This document shows, piece after piece, positions 12,657 through 25,750 of a stretch of DNA of 64,000 nt. Where the stretch lies: assembly GCF_000003855.2 (NCBI RefSeq), contig NW_003101664.1:62001-126000 (forward strand), in the 5' to 3' direction. A program made the translations under genes and the position numbers. This DNA comes from Blastomyces gilchristii SLH14081. Its lineage: Eukaryota; Ascomycota; Eurotiomycetes; Onygenales; Ajellomycetaceae. The notes under the pieces were generated by a model. The model worked only from the letters and a program-made list of their open reading frames with translations, had not been told where the DNA came from and did not search any database. Each line of letters opens with the position of its first letter. Within the stretch, counting starts at the first letter, position 1.

Positions 12657-12751
12657 ATTATCTGAATATGAAGAGGAGGAAATCAATCAGATATAGTCTG
12701 TTAAAACAGCTATACACTATCTTTTAATAATTTGTTTTATTACAGTCTCTC
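12657..12751. other. 95-bp unassigned spacer between Gypsy A and Gypsy B
   Basis: AT-rich, no reading frame. It is the only sequence between the outer end of the Gypsy A LTR and the Gypsy B LTR. It may be part of the (AAT)n-tailed retroposon whose 3' end appears at 21045-21376, but this is inference. Confidence 0.4.
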
Positions 12752-12931
12752 TGTGGTTCGGAAGAACGTACGACCGTCGGATAATAACGCGGCCGCTTCC
12801 GAACTACTAGCGTACGAATGTAAAGGGGGGCTATAGCGGCCACTAATTAATTTAGCATATGATATTACAATATATAAGAAGCCAGCATACACCTGTAATC
12901 ATACACTGACTTAAGCAACCTTTGAATCATA
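12752..12931 (+). repeat. 5' LTR of Gypsy B (180 bp), weakly mutated
   Basis: Aligns over its whole length with 20865-21044. It keeps many CpG sites (for example GCGGCCGC near 12789) that are TpG or CpA in the right LTR. The differences are almost all C-to-T or G-to-A, with the right LTR the more mutated one. Confidence 0.9.
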
Positions 12932-13334
12932 TCTGATAGCATGTCTAAAAACTGGTAAGAAGTGCAGACTTCTTCAGGGCATGATAATTTCATCTACAAA
13001 GTGATTCATAGTTATCATGCTAGTGTAGTTCTAGAACATCTCAAAAGATAGTATATGAAGAGTGATAAGTGAAAGAGCATTCAATTAATACTGCTTCACT
13101 TATTGAGGAAAAACTCCACACTCAGGTGAATATCACATATGCAAATAAATGAGATGTGAGAAAAGAGATGAGAGTAGTGAACCAGATTCAAAGAAGATCA
13201 CTCTTCACTTAAAGAAATAAAAGAGAGAAGTGACTATCACTGAAGTTATACAATGATAACAGAAATCATATAATAATATAGTGATATAATGATACAGTGA
13301 TATAATAATAGACATTGTACAATCAATAAGAAAT

Positions 13335-14620
13335 TACTGAAATGAATATCTCTTCTAGCTGATATGAATAACACTCTTCTCTGCTATCTGAACTGAAAGA
13401 TATGCAGAACCTCTCAGAGAGTTTACTCAAAGCAGTAAGAAAAGCAGCTGAGATCACTGAACTGGAATCAAAGCTTCATATATGTACAAGAATTCTAAAT
13501 GAGATTGAGGCCTTGTGTACACAGTGACAGACTGAGATGAAAGTCAAATAACAATTGACATTCACTGCAGATCAAGTATTCACTATGAAGAGCTTCATCA
13601 ATGCAATCATCATCATCAATAAGAATAGAGAAAATCAGATCTTAGACCTGTAGTAAGAGATTAAATATTTATACAGACAGATAACTACACTGAATCTGAA
13701 GATTCTATCATAATTATTTATAACCTCTTCAGAAGTATACACATCATTGAAGATCACTGTGTAGAATGAGAATCTGAGTATGAGATATATCAAGTCAGAA
13801 GATCTGCTGAAGCTATCAAGCTTTAATAGCAACTGAAAAAATAATGCTGTAATCAGCTGACTAAGTCAGATACAATTATATTATCAGATTAAATATAAAC
13901 TCACAGACAGATAGTTAATAGAATTTCAACAAGTCTTAAGATCTGCTGTGTTTCTACACAGAAAAGCAAAGTCATTGTGAATAACTGATAAAAAGATGAA
14001 TCTTATAGACTCAGAGTAATATTCATTCTTATAAACATGAAATGAGTTTTTTAAATAAATCTTACACAACTTTGAGAAAGTGAATGTATGAGATAAGTGT
14101 TATAAACACTTCACTGAGTGTAGACAAGTGAGTAATCTTATATTATACTTTATACACTTCAGCTTACACTATCTTATGTTGAATGAAGAGCTTTTAACAT
14201 CTTTCTGTTTACAGATCTTCATTCATGATCTTATACTCAAGTTAAGAGTGAAATGAAAATGCTTAATCTCACAGTCAGACACAGTGAAAAAAGCATATAA
14301 TATTCTTATTATACAGAAACAAGTGAGTCAATTGCAACAGAAAATACTGTAATCAAGTATATCTTAGTAGAGAATGAGTAATCAGACTTCTATAATATAA
14401 GTTATACATCTGAATGCAATGAATCTAGATCTGAATGCTATTACTAAAGCACTGAATTCTCTGAAAAAGGAATTCTCTGAGTGAAAATCTTGATATTACA
14501 AGCATTGAGCTTGCTTTAACTACAGATATTAAAATCATGATGTAAAAGATTGCATTCAGTGTACACAGTTAAGAGAAGCAAGAGAGTTAAAAAACTAGCA
14601 GAATCAGTGAGCTCAGAGAC
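13335..14620 (+). pseudogene. Gypsy B gag remnant
   Basis: The + strand reads from about 13340 (MNISSS) with long helical, charged stretches such as ELKDMQNLSESLLKAVRKAA. A Cys-rich nucleocapsid-like piece lies near 14095 (DKCYKHFTECRQ). Frame broken by stops. Assigned by position upstream of the protease and by composition, not by a strong motif. Confidence 0.5.
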
Positions 14621-14809
14621 ACTCACTGATATTCTATGAAAAGTCTTCAAAATGAAAGAGATGCTTATGTTAGATGACTCTCTGAATTCTGTGAATGCTA
14701 AGAGAAAGCAGGCTTCTGACTGAGAAGTGAGTGAGAATGAAGTGAATACTTATCTCAATGCCTTGAGACCTGAAATGTTAATGTATAAGAGACACTTGAA
14801 TAAGAATTG

Positions 14810-17800
14810 AGAGATGGCTGTAAAAGTGTTAACAGATACAGAAGCTTCTATACAATATATTGATAATTATATAATTTAAAGATTGAAAGAGGTTCACTGA
14901 GTGAAGAATTTCTGATATATAAGATTATCTGATAATTAATATTTAATATCACCTGTAAGAGTAAGAGTTCTCTTATACTTCAGAGAATGATCTTGCTATA
15001 TTTGAGTGTGAGAGCTGCAGAACATGAAATATGATCTTATTCTCAGACTCAATTGATTTCAAAGGTTCAATTCACAGATTCAATGATGTACATATTATAT
15101 ACAGTTGACTGATAGAAAGAAAACAGTTCATATAATTCTATCAACTGATATAAGAAGGACATTTCACATCTCTGATATAGAAGAGTTAAATCTGCTTATA
15201 CATTAATAAGTAAAGAGAATGATTTACAAGATCTCATCTGAAAGCATTCTGTATGTTATACAGAATCTGAAAACAGAGAAAACTAAGATAAAGAATATAT
15301 GAGAGAATAAGTGTATAAAGAAGCTTCTGAAGAAGTATGAAAAGGTCTTCTGAACAGATCTTTCACTGAAATTGCTACTGAAATGAGGATTTGTACATGA
15401 GATTGACACAGAGAATGTAAAACCAGTCAATCAGAATGCATATCTTCTGTCACAAACACATCTCAAAGAACAGAAGTGTCAGATCACTGACCTTCTAGAA
15501 CATAATCTCATATAACTCTTATCAAGTGCATGAGGCTTTTCAGTTCTATTCATAAAAAAGGTGAGTGAAGAGTAGCAGATATGTATCAATTATTAAACAC
15601 TTAACAAGCTTATAATCAAGAATGAATATTCACTGTCACAGATTCAATAACAGTTAAATACAGTTGAAAATATCTGATATCTATCAAAGATTAATCTTCT
15701 CTCAGAATACTGACAGATTTATATAGATAAACTGTCAGTTCTGTGAACTGTGTTTAATATACAATGAGAAAAGTTTAAATTTCTGATAATATTATTCAGT
15801 CTGACAAATGTGCCTGTTATCTTTCAAACAATGATGAATATGATTCTTTATAAATAGAATGAAATCTCATATCTCATATATCTTGATAACATTCTAGTCT
15901 TTTCAAACTCATATAATGAATATCTGAAGCATCTCAATGAAGTGCTTATAACTCTGACAGAGTATAAGCTCTATATTAAATCAATTAAGTGTGTGTTTGA
16001 AATGAAAGAGTTAAAGTTCATAGAATATATAGTGAGTGATGACTGTATACATCTTATTCTGAAGAAATTGAATGTTATAGTGAATTAATCATGACTGAGA
16101 AATGTACATCATGTATAACAGTTTCTTGAGTTAATCTCATACTACTGCAGATTTATCAAGGATTTCACATGAATATCTGTATCACTCTCAGATCTTTTAA
16201 GAGAAACAGATATAAATCTGTGAAAGAAGAAGTTTCATTCAATTATCTGAAATACTGTGTGTGAAGAGACTTTTCTTACACTGAGAGAACATATAATAAC
16301 ATTCTCAGTGCTTAGTTAATCAGATTGTGATAAATCTTTCTATATTGACACAGACACATCTGAATGAGCTATTAGAGACGCTCTTCTACAGATGAGTAAG
16401 AACAGCAAGCTATATCTGATGACATACAATGATAGAAAACTATCAGGTACTGAGCTCAATTACTCAGTATATGAAAAGAAATTGCTAGCAATCAAGCATG
16501 CACTGATGTTATGAGATAGATATATTAACAATGAGTATATGACAATAATGATCATGAATTATGAAAGTCTCATCTATCTACAATCAATGATAAAACCTTT
16601 TAAATACTTAATATATTGAATCTCAGAGTTTCAAGTGTACAATCTTCATATCAAATATTAAAAAGAATCAGATACTGTGATATCTGATACAATCAGTTAC
16701 AGACTTAATTTCATGAGTGAGAGTTCTGTGAACCAGACATAAGAGACATTTGTATTAAATGCACTGAGAGAATGTAAGAAATCAGAATGAGTGAACACTA
16801 TGATTTCTCACTTGAAGAATGACAAGATATCAGATAATAAGCATCTTATAAAAGTAGTAGAAGAGATACTTCTGAACTTCAAGCTGAGAAAATTGAAAAA
16901 CAATATTATGCTTTACTGTGATCTAGAATATGTAGAAGCTCTCTATCTAGAATCTTCATTTCAATATGACTTAGTGACTCACATGCACAAGGAATTCAGT
17001 CACTTAGAAAGCTCTGAACTTATAAATGTACTTGAATCAAGAGTATACTGGCCAAGTATGGCTGAGAACATTCAGATATACACTCATGAGTGCATGAATT
17101 ATCAGATTATGAAAGAATCTAAGAAAGGATTAGAATGTAAGAAAGTATAACATCAGATGAAGTGTATGATACAACTATTCAAATAATAAGAAGTGAATCT
17201 TATAGATATATTGCTGCGGACATCAAATGAAAATTGATGGATAATCACTGTTATTGATTATGCTACTGACTGGCCAGTTGCAAAAGCAGTTTCAGAGATG
17301 ACAGAGAAGATGATGATGAAGTTTCTACATAATGAGATCTATGTCAACTATGGAATGCCGCATGAGATTCTAACTGATAATAGTGTGAACCTTGTAAAAG
17401 AAGTGATGAGGCATTTCATGAGCCAGTTACAGACAAGACATCATAGAACAACATCATATCATTCACAGATAAATAGAAAGATGAAATACTTGAATAAAAT
17501 CTTGAGTAATATACTGATAAAATATCTAGTGAACAAGTCTACAAGACTATGAGATGAATATCTCAGGCAGGTGCTACTGACTACACGGATTTGACAGCAT
17601 GCAGTCTTCAAGCATTCATCATTCTATCTGTTGTATGAATTGCATCCGCGCATCCTGAAGAATGCTTCAGAAAAGATGAGAGAGAGAACAGCAGTTGCAG
17701 ATGCAACAGTCACAGATACAGCAGAAACAGCAGTTACAGATACAGCAGTAGCAGTTATGAACACAGCAGTCACAGATGTGGAATCAAGATTGAAAGAGAT

Positions 17801-18200
17801 CAGTCACATACATGCAAAAGCTAACAAGTTACTCCTGAACTAAGCAATTCAATTGAAAAGAATACAAGACTTACTAGTTAAGGAATTGAATCTCAAGATG
17901 AGAACATGAGTTCTCATACATAATGAGAGTTCTGAGATGTTTCAACCTAGATGATTTAAGTCATATAAAATACTCAAATCACATTCTCTGAGAATGTATG
18001 CATTGAAAGAATCAGAGGGACAGATCTTATATAACTTAATCAATAATTCATGACTTATAAAAGTAAAGATACAAGACCTGAGCAGATTATAGTTATTCAC
18101 AGCACTATTATCAGTGTTGAAAAAGAAGAGACTTATAATTGAAAAGTCTTGCAAAGTAAGAGAAATCATAGACACTTATAAATTCAATAATCTCACTTAT
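14810..18200 (+). pseudogene. Gypsy B pol remnant (protease, RT, RNase H, integrase)
   Basis: Protease: around 14820-14870 the frame reads VLTDTEASIQYID, where DTGAS of aspartic proteases has become DTEAS. RT: YLDN at 15879-15890, from YLDD. RNase H: around 16330-16720, including NDRKLSGTELNYSVYEKKLL and a SESSVNQT end. Integrase: the zinc-binding part is open at 16791-17150 (MHKEFSHLESSELI, then YTHECMNYQIM) and the catalytic core at 17298-17552 (YGMPHEILTDNSVNLVKEVM, then TTSYHSQINRKMKYLN). A C-terminal GPY-like module lies around 17940-18180. Within 17631-17843 a short Thr/Ala-rich repeat (AVTDTA) interrupts the usual sequence. These are the best preserved coding pieces in the AT-rich block, but the whole is not translatable. 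Confidence 0.8.
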
Positions 18201-20852
18201 TCTGATCTTTTCATAATAATAAGAAAAGAATGAGAAGAAATGAAGAAATCAGATAAATATCACACTTCAATAAATAATGAGACTGTAGCTGATTATATGA
18301 TAAGATGCTGCAGATAGTGAATACAATATAGCAAAGAGTAATCTCAAAGCAGTAGACTTATATATAAATCAGATTGCAGAAGAAAAAGAAATTCAGAGTT
18401 GAATTCAACTATTTACATCAGTTCAATTGTGAAGATCACAGAGAATGAACTATCTGAAATATTCACAGACACATGAGACCAAGCTATCTCAATCTCTGAG
18501 AATGCTCAGAGATTGAGTGAGATTAGTTTTAATAAGCTGTTTACTGTAGTGGTCTGAGCAGGTGAAGAGAGATAGTATAATGTATGAGACAGAATTTCAA
18601 AAGATGAAAGCTGCTGAACCTAGTCACTGAACACTGTATTATATAGAGATTGTGTAAGAGTAGTGACTAGCAGATAAAGAGAAAAGTGTAAGAAAAGAAA
18701 AGAAATAATGAATTGATTATCAACTGTAAGAGTCAGCTGTAAAAGATAAATATTATCATATATATCTCATTCATTTTCATATGTCACACATTTAATCTAT
18801 TTTCAATATCATATCATCTGAAAAACATCAAAAATAAAGAAAATCTTAAAACTCAAGATTTATAAGAGATTCAAGAACTGTAAGTCACTCTTATAATAAC
18901 ACTGTGCACATCTCTGATTTCTCTATCACTCTGTGTACAACATTAATGTTATTTATCACAAGATTGACTGAAATGTCAATATAGAAATATGCACACATAT
19001 ATGTAGAGAAATTGAAGAAGAGTGTGAGACTTACAGAATCAGAAGTCAGAGCAGAGAGAACAGAGATAGAAGAAATAGAAGAAGAAGAAGACATAGAACT
19101 GAATGAATAACAGCAGAAGTCACTCAGAGCTGAACACTTATAACTCAGTATATGTACAACCTTCTCTGCAGAGAAGGAAGAGAAAGTGATAAAAGAAGCT
19201 TAAAGATGAGAGAGAGTAGTCTCAGCAGTGTTATTATCTTTGATTAAAATGACCTCTGGCACTGAAGCAACTAAGAACTATTATTAGTATACAAAACTGT
19301 AAAAGTAGAAATAACAACTACTGAATGAACATCTACTGATCTTAGAATTGTATGTGTAATTACAACATGCATGAGGCTTCTCAGAGAGAGAGAGAGAGAC
19401 ACAGAGAAATGCAGAAAGCAGAACACAGTATGTGAACAGCTCATTCTCATAACAACATCTCAGACAAGGCATACAAGTCTCATATCTGTGAGTGTAAAAG
19501 AGTACAATATCTGTGTTCTCATTTCTGAAAACACAGATATCTTTCACCTGCACTACAAAGTCAGATAATAGATATCAGAGAATAGACTGATACAGATCTA
19601 TCATTTCAAAGAAATTCATCAGAGTGAATATCTCTGTAATATTGAACTTTACAGTCATGAAAAGCTTCTTGATATCTGTAAATATTATGACTTTATATAC
19701 AGTAAAACTCATAATGATTTCTTCTAAGAATAGAAAAATCAGTGTCAGAAAGAAAAGATGAAAAAGAAAAAGACTTATAATCTTGATACTGTTGAGAGAG
19801 AGAATGATTCTCTGATATAAATGAATAATTATCTCATCATGAATATTTAAAATGAATGTAATAATCAGTGTCTGTAACTGAGCTTCAGATAGTTGTGTTA
19901 TATACAGTCTTTATATAATAAATCATTCTGAGAGTCAGTAAGAAGAATGAAAGTGTATATACTGAGAGAGATAATTTATTAAGTCTATACAATATCTTCT
20001 TGAAATAGAGAGAGCTGATAATAAAAGTAGAGACAGTAAAATCAGAAGCAGTAGAAGTAAGAATCACAGAAACAGAGATAGCAGAAGCAGAAGAATCAGA
20101 CACAGAAATAAGTGTAGAAGATTGAGAGAGAGCAGCAGAGAAAGAAGTAGCAGAAGAAGCAAGAAGAGATGCAGAAGACCTGGCCACACATAATATAGAT
20201 AATTTCTTCATTATTACATTCTTCAAGTTCTTGATCAATAATTCAACACTGAGTTCACTATTATCAGTGAATACAGATCTGTCAACACATGAAGATTCTA
20301 TATGAATAAAAACAACATATCAGTATCTGTGTTCATGCAAAATTGTGTCAGAAAACATGATCAGAAACTCACTGAGAAGAAAACAGTTAAGAGTGTATAA
20401 GAAGATGAAGAAGATGTATCATTTATAGTAGTATATTCTGACAATTGTTAGAAGATAAACAAGTCCTGATCATATTTCATAATATGTTACACTTACTGTT
20501 AATGAACTGCCTGATATAAGCACTATGAGAATGCTTGTTGTGAAAACAGGAAGTCATTGTCAGAAATGCATATAATATAATAGATGAACAGATGGAAAGA
20601 ATTGAACAGAAGAAGGAGTAGAAATCTTGAATGAGATGATAGCATTTAATAATGATGATGATGAAGATGATGATTGAAGAATGAGAAAAGTTAGTGAATG
20701 AGTAATGTAATATAGTGAAAGTTTCTTTGTAAGAGTGTACACAGAATGCTAGCTGAATCAGAGATAGGTCACACAGTTGTGAAACACTAGTGATGAGCTA
20801 ATCCACATGAAGCTAGAGTGTACAACATGGTCACATGAGCGTGATCAAATCT

Positions 20853-20864
20853 GGTGAGAGAGAA
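20853..20864 (+). other. Polypurine tract of Gypsy B
   Basis: GGTGAGAGAGAA lies directly before the right LTR (TGTGAT at 20865), where plus-strand priming occurs in Ty3/Gypsy elements. It fixes the element orientation as +. Confidence 0.65.
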
Positions 20865-21044
20865 TGTGATTTGAAAGAATGTACAACTGTTGAATAATAA
20901 CACAGCTGCTTCCGAACTACTAGTGTATAAATGTAAAGAGGAGTCATAGCAGTCACTAATTAATTTAGTGTATGATATTACAATATATAAGAAGCTGGTG
21001 TACGTCTGTAATCATATACTGACTTAAGTAATCTTTGAATCACA
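20865..21044 (+). repeat. 3' LTR of Gypsy B (180 bp)
   Basis: Same length and alignable throughout with the left LTR at 12752-12931; ends GAATCACA. Carries more C-to-T/G-to-A changes than the left LTR. Confidence 0.9.
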
Positions 21045-21376
21045 TCTCTTTACTTTATCTTTTCCTTTCAATTTCTTTCTATCTATCTATTTAATGTGTC
21101 TATCTTTAAGACTGTGTTCTTTTTCTCTTTTCCTTTGTCATGATATTGTCAAATGATTTCAAAGTATTAGAAGATGTTAAAACACTGTAATTTGTAAACA
21201 GTTTTTGTATTCTGAGCTGAAATTTTCTGATTTTGCATATCTGAAATTGATGAATGTATAATAGTAAACTTTACAGATATAGGAAAAACTCTGAGAACTA
21301 AAAGTTCTCAGGTAGATGTCATAGTCTCTGACTGCATACATCTATAATTGAAGAAGAATAATAATAATAATAACAA
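21045..21376 (+). mobile_element. 3' end of an unclassified (AAT)n-tailed retroposon
   Basis: 332 bp between the Gypsy B LTR and hAT copy 2, ending in an AATAAT tail exactly where hAT copy 2 begins at an internal position. Its last ~35 bases before the tail (a GCATAC motif, then TATAATTGAAGAAGAATAAT) resemble the 3' end of the SINE family (GCATATGAGTATAATGGAAG, then AATAAT). The rest does not match the SINE. It could be the 3' untranslated end of a LINE or a second SINE family. No coding signal is seen in this stretch. Confidence 0.5.
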
Positions 21377-21951
21377 TCACTGCAACTTCATTCAGAAACA
21401 TTTATTATGAACTGATTATAACTATGAAGAAATTTCTCAACATCTGAAGTTATCAGAATGCAGACAATAAAAGAAAAATAATCAGATAATTACTACTGAG
21501 CTGATAAGTTACTCTATCAGATAACAATTTTTAATAATACTAACTTTCTAATTTGAAGAAAATCATGCAAAAATAATCATGTATTAGTACTCTGATTTCA
21601 TAACTCTCATCTGATAACTTTTATAAATAATTACTTTGCATATGTATATCTCTGAATCTTTCTCTTCAATTAATTGAAAACCCTGAATTCTGAACACTTC
21701 TTCAAATGCTTAATTCAAATCTTCATATTTCATATCAATTCTGTCTTTGATTCAACCTTGAGACACACTACAAAGTCAATATACAATATCTAGAATCAGA
21801 GTTGAAGAATCATTGAAGAGTGTCTCTCACAGTGAATGCATGAACTAGTACAAACAATCTTGTATTTATAAGAGTTACATGTTATTACATTGATAAGAAC
21901 TGAACTTATCAAGAGATATTAATTGAATTTGAATCATTAATCAGTAGTTAT

Positions 21952-22456
21952 TAGACTGACCGTGTGACCGTGTCTGAGACCAGGACCAGATTTTTTGATA
22001 GTCTCATTATCAATTTGACTGATCCCATTACACGGTTTTAACATTAGATAGTAGTTTCATACTGTCTCAGTGAAACTTACTGTCTACTCTTATCATATTT
22101 TTCAAATGAGATCATGATTTTCACTTCTCAATTTAAATTATTTTTATTGCTTTAAATGACTTTAAATCTTATTTGAGTGTTATCAAAAAGTGTTACTTTT
22201 TAAAAAATTAAAAATAGTCTAAAAAAACCTTAAAATGTCTAAAAATAGTAACTTTATGCTAAGAATGGGACTAAATGAGATCAAATGAGATCACTTTCTC
22301 ATTTTTTTCAAGTCATGGTTTCATTTTAAGATCTGATATATAGTCACTTTATATGTTTTTTTGATAGTCAGTCCCAGCGGGATTCATGTCAAGAAATGTA
22401 TGAGACCAGATTAAATGAGATCAAATGTGAAATTCATGATCTCAGTGACCAGTCTA
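21952..22456 (+). mobile_element. hAT-derived MITE copy 1 (505 bp)
   Basis: Ends TAGACTGACC and GGCCAGTCTA-like (GACCAGTCTA). Flanked by GTAGTTAT (21944-21951) and GTAGTCAT (22457-22464), an 8-bp target duplicate with one C-to-T difference. The empty site is in hAT copy 1 near 3953. The left ~40 bases match the outer end of hAT copy 3 (51345-51387) and the right ~80 bases match the other hAT end, so it is an internally deleted or chimeric derivative mobilised by the hAT transposase. No coding capacity. Confidence 0.92.
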
Positions 22457-23607
22457 GTAGTCATACTGAGAATTATATAACAGAGATATTAATAACTGTG
22501 ATTAAAAATGACTATTAGAATATTAGTCTCAGTCTTCTTACAATTACAACTGACAATACTGTGAATAACTACACTATAATGAAGAGCTTGAAGTAAAAAT
22601 TAACTTTGCATTTCTGAAATGATAAACAAGGTCATATTTTCTACATTGCTCATGTGATTCAACTTATGATGCAAACACTGATAAAGAATCTTAACATTAA
22701 GATGAAGAATAATAAGATGACTGATTCTTAAGATGAGAATGAGATGAAAATAATTACTCAAGTAACTTTTGTATTCACTTTGCAAAAGATAATATTTTTT
22801 AATAATACTTTTTAATAATGCTACTGTTAATTTTGAATAGATTGACTAATAATTTAAATATCACAGATTTAAAACATTGCTAATATGATTTGTACCTTCT
22901 CTAAATAACAACAACAATTTCATGATATTCAATAAATAAACAAATCAGTCATATCACTGAATATGATATAGAATGTTAGAATATGATGAAGTTCAATATA
23001 TAAGATAACTGTTCAGACTCTTTAATTGTATCAGATAATTGATCATTGAGTGTAACACTCTGATTGAGAAAAGATTCAGATATTAAAACTTTCTGATATG
23101 AAGTGAACTCAGTTGAAATATGTGATTAATTTACTGTTTCAGTTTTATAAGATAATAAAGACAGTTTCAATCACTCATACATCAATGCTGCAGTTAGTCT
23201 GATGAGTGTATAATAGTTTATTTACTTATCTTGAGAAGCAGTTGAATCACTTAAAAAGAAATTCAGTCTGAGATAATACTATAGCATAGGCTATTATTAC
23301 TGTAAGAAATAAACTGATATATTACTACAGTAAAACTGAACAATCTTTTGCAGAGTACTATACTATAGCAGCTCTACTAGATTTCTTCTATTGAGTTAAT
23401 ATCTACACTTCTCAAGATTGAACAGAGAAGAAATAAGACTTATATATCAAATTAGCTCAAGACTACTACAATGCTAACTATTAGAGATTTGAATAAGCAG
23501 ATGTTCAAGATATGAAAACAGTGAAATACAATTCTCTAGTAAGTAACAATCTTTGATAACACTTCATATTATATAGAACTATAATACTAACTTTGAAATA
23601 AAACTTA

Positions 23608-23980
23608 TTATTATTATTATTATTATTCTTTCATTATACTTATATACAAGCGGAGCTTATGATAAGTCCTTGCGTGATGTTAAATACAGGCCAAGTGTTG
23701 GTTATACAGAAGGAAATACAGGTGTTGAGACCACGCCAAGATAACAAGAACATAGGAAATACAAAGAAGTGACAATTAGATACATGCGATAATAACTTCC
23801 CAGCCCAGGAACATAGAGCAATTTTATTGAAGTGATTTGTACACCTCTGTATTTATTAGAAACCTGAGGTGCTTGAGTTCCGGATTTAATGTATCCCCTG
23901 CGGGTTTTGAACCCACACACCTTGGTTTCCCATGCCAAGGCGCTACCAGGTGGCCGCATTAACCATTCGGCCACCAGGGC
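23608..23980 (-). mobile_element. SINE copy 2
   Basis: Minus-strand copy: the (TTA)n tail is at the left and the tRNA-like head at the right (GCCCTGGTGGCCGAATGG read on the minus strand from 23980). Target duplicate GAAATAAAACTTA (23595-23607) and GAAATAGAACTTA (23981-23993), one G-to-A difference. Inserted in hAT copy 2; the empty site is in copy 1 near 5112-5125. Confidence 0.93.
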
Positions 23981-24756
23981 GAAATAGAACTTACATACAT
24001 TGATTACAACTGAAAATCAGGCAAAACTACATGCTTATAAAACTGAATTCAATTACTATCTTCAAGATAATCTGACAAATTTATGCATCAAATCAATTCT
24101 AGAGTTATGAAAAATTATTAAGAGTATATATTCAACTGTTGCACTGATAATATATAATATTCTGACAATTTCATTAACAGAGATAAAAATGAAATGAAAG
24201 TTTAACTCAAGTTAAGATATTTATCACTATCACTGAGAACAATTATAAGAAGAAATAATTAAGAAACTCATGATTGTAAAACATGAAATTATCAGACAGT
24301 TTAATACCTCTGATCACAGTATATCAGAGAAGTGTAGTTTTCATAAGAAAGTGAAGAATAAACTTACACAAGAATGTATTTAGTTAATTCATAAGTGTTA
24401 TTAATAATTATTATCAAATTCTGATTATATAAGCAATCACTGAATGAACTGAATGAGACTGATTTTAATCTTCAGTCTCAGTCTCATTCTGATTTTAAAA
24501 GAATAATCATCTTTCACAGTTTATTCTGAGAAATTACTCTCATTTCACTGTTCTTGAATTAAATCTGATCATTTTTCACATTATTTCTCTCAGAAATAAT
24601 TCATTTTCAGATTTTTTTAAGGCTTGATTCTGGTAAGACTCACATCAAGAAATGTATAAGATCAGATTAAATGAGATCAAATATGAAATTCATAGTCCCG
24701 CCGGCCAGTCTAGTTACTATGCAATGATAAAATCTTCAGTTGTAAGATGTTATAAT

Positions 24757-25102
24757 CTTCAGTGTATTTCTCTATTAAAACTCTGACTTCTTGCAGAATT
24801 TAATAATTCAAAAGATATTTATACCTGTTATATAATGAAGCTGATCATAGATGTAGAAGAACATCAATATAAAGATGCCTATGTATATAAAGTTGATAAT
24901 CTTGATTACAATTTTATATTAGAACTTGTCTGACTATCTGAATAAGACATCTTATTAAATACTTGAAATAGAAGCTTGATATTTTCTAACAATGATAGAG
25001 TTCACAAAGATGATATTCACAAGATCATGAATCTGACACAGATCTCTGTCAATGTGTATAAAATACTCTGAAAAAGAAGTCATTATTAAAATCACTGACA
25101 GA
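24757..25102 (+). pseudogene. Gypsy C protease/linker remnant
   Basis: The + strand reads LLAEFNNSKDIYTCYIMKLI, then YKDAYVYKVDNLDYNFILEL, the segment that follows the aspartic protease active site in fungal Gypsy pol proteins (usual form NLxYDxILGLPW). The Trp codon after it is now TGA. A nearly identical reverse copy lies at 28179-28516. Confidence 0.6.
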
Positions 25103-25110
25103 GTCACTGA

Positions 25111-25616
25111 TAGACTGGCCGCTGAAATCATGAATTTCATGTTTGATCTCATTTGATCTAGTCTCATACATTTCTTGGCGTGAATCCCGCTGGGACTGGC
25201 CATCAAAAAAACATGTAAAGTGACTATATATCAGATTTTAAAATGAAACCATGACTTGAAAAAAATGAGAAAGTGGTCTCATTTGGTCTCATTTAGTCTC
25301 ATTCTTGGCATAAAGTTACTATTTTTAGACATTTTAAGGTTTTTTTTAGACTATTTTTAATTTTTTAAAAAGTAACACTTTTTGATAACACTCAAATGAG
25401 ATTTAAAGTCATTTAAAGCAATAAAAATAATTTAAATTGAGAAGTGAAAATCATGGTCTCATTTGAAAAATGTGACAAGAGTAGACAGTAAGTCTCACTG
25501 AGACAGTATAAGACTACTATCTAATGTTAAAACCATGTAATGAGATCAGTCGAATTGATAATGAGACTATCAAAAAATCTGGTCCTGGTCTCAGACACGG
25601 TCACACGGTCAGTCTA
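25111..25616 (-). mobile_element. hAT-derived MITE copy 2 (506 bp)
   Basis: TAGACTGGCC at the left end and GGTCAGTCTA at the right end, with perfect 8-bp duplicates GTCACTGA at 25103-25110 and 25617-25624. Reverse orientation relative to the copy at 21952. Inserted in Gypsy C just after the protease region. Confidence 0.95.
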
Positions 25617-25750
25617 GTCACTGATAAGTTCACTGATAGTAGAATTATATATCAATCTATTTCATCAGTCTGATTAATATTAAAAAGACTCTAGAAAAGT
25701 TATTCTGTATTATAATAACAGATTCTTGTACAAAACTCTCTCAATAATAT

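Larger units (their letters stand above)
12752..21044 (+). mobile_element. Ty3/Gypsy LTR retrotransposon 'Gypsy B', complete structure, degraded
   Basis: Two 180-bp LTRs in direct orientation (12752-12931 and 20865-21044) enclose 7.9 kb. On the + strand the order is gag (13340-14600), aspartic protease, RT, RNase H, integrase. A purine-rich tract sits directly before the right LTR, confirming + orientation. The LTRs begin TGTG and end CACA (CATA in the left one). TCTCT occurs next to both ends, but at the left one base (C) intervenes, so the duplicate is only tentative. Confidence 0.85.
21377..24712 (+). mobile_element. hAT transposon copy 2, 5'-truncated, with nested MITE and SINE
   Basis: Collinear with hAT copy 1 from about position 3381 to its right end. 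It begins mid-element right after the (AAT)n tail at 21376 and ends in GGCCAGTCTA at 24703-24712. It covers most of the transposase remnant but not the accessory ORF. A 505-bp MITE (21952-22456) and a SINE (23608-23980) interrupt it; copy 1 shows both empty sites. The right flank (from 24713) is Gypsy C. The missing left part is probably beyond the left edge of the window, separated by later insertions. Confidence 0.8.

Noticed and set aside
12746..21049. Perfect 5-bp duplicate TCTCT for Gypsy B
   Set aside because: On the left one extra C separates TCTCT from the LTR start, so I keep it as tentative rather than claim a clean duplicate.
24955..25206. Small gene on the minus strand near 25.1 kb
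   Set aside because: The frame crosses the junction of Gypsy C and the MITE end; part of it is MITE terminus also found at 37693-37887.
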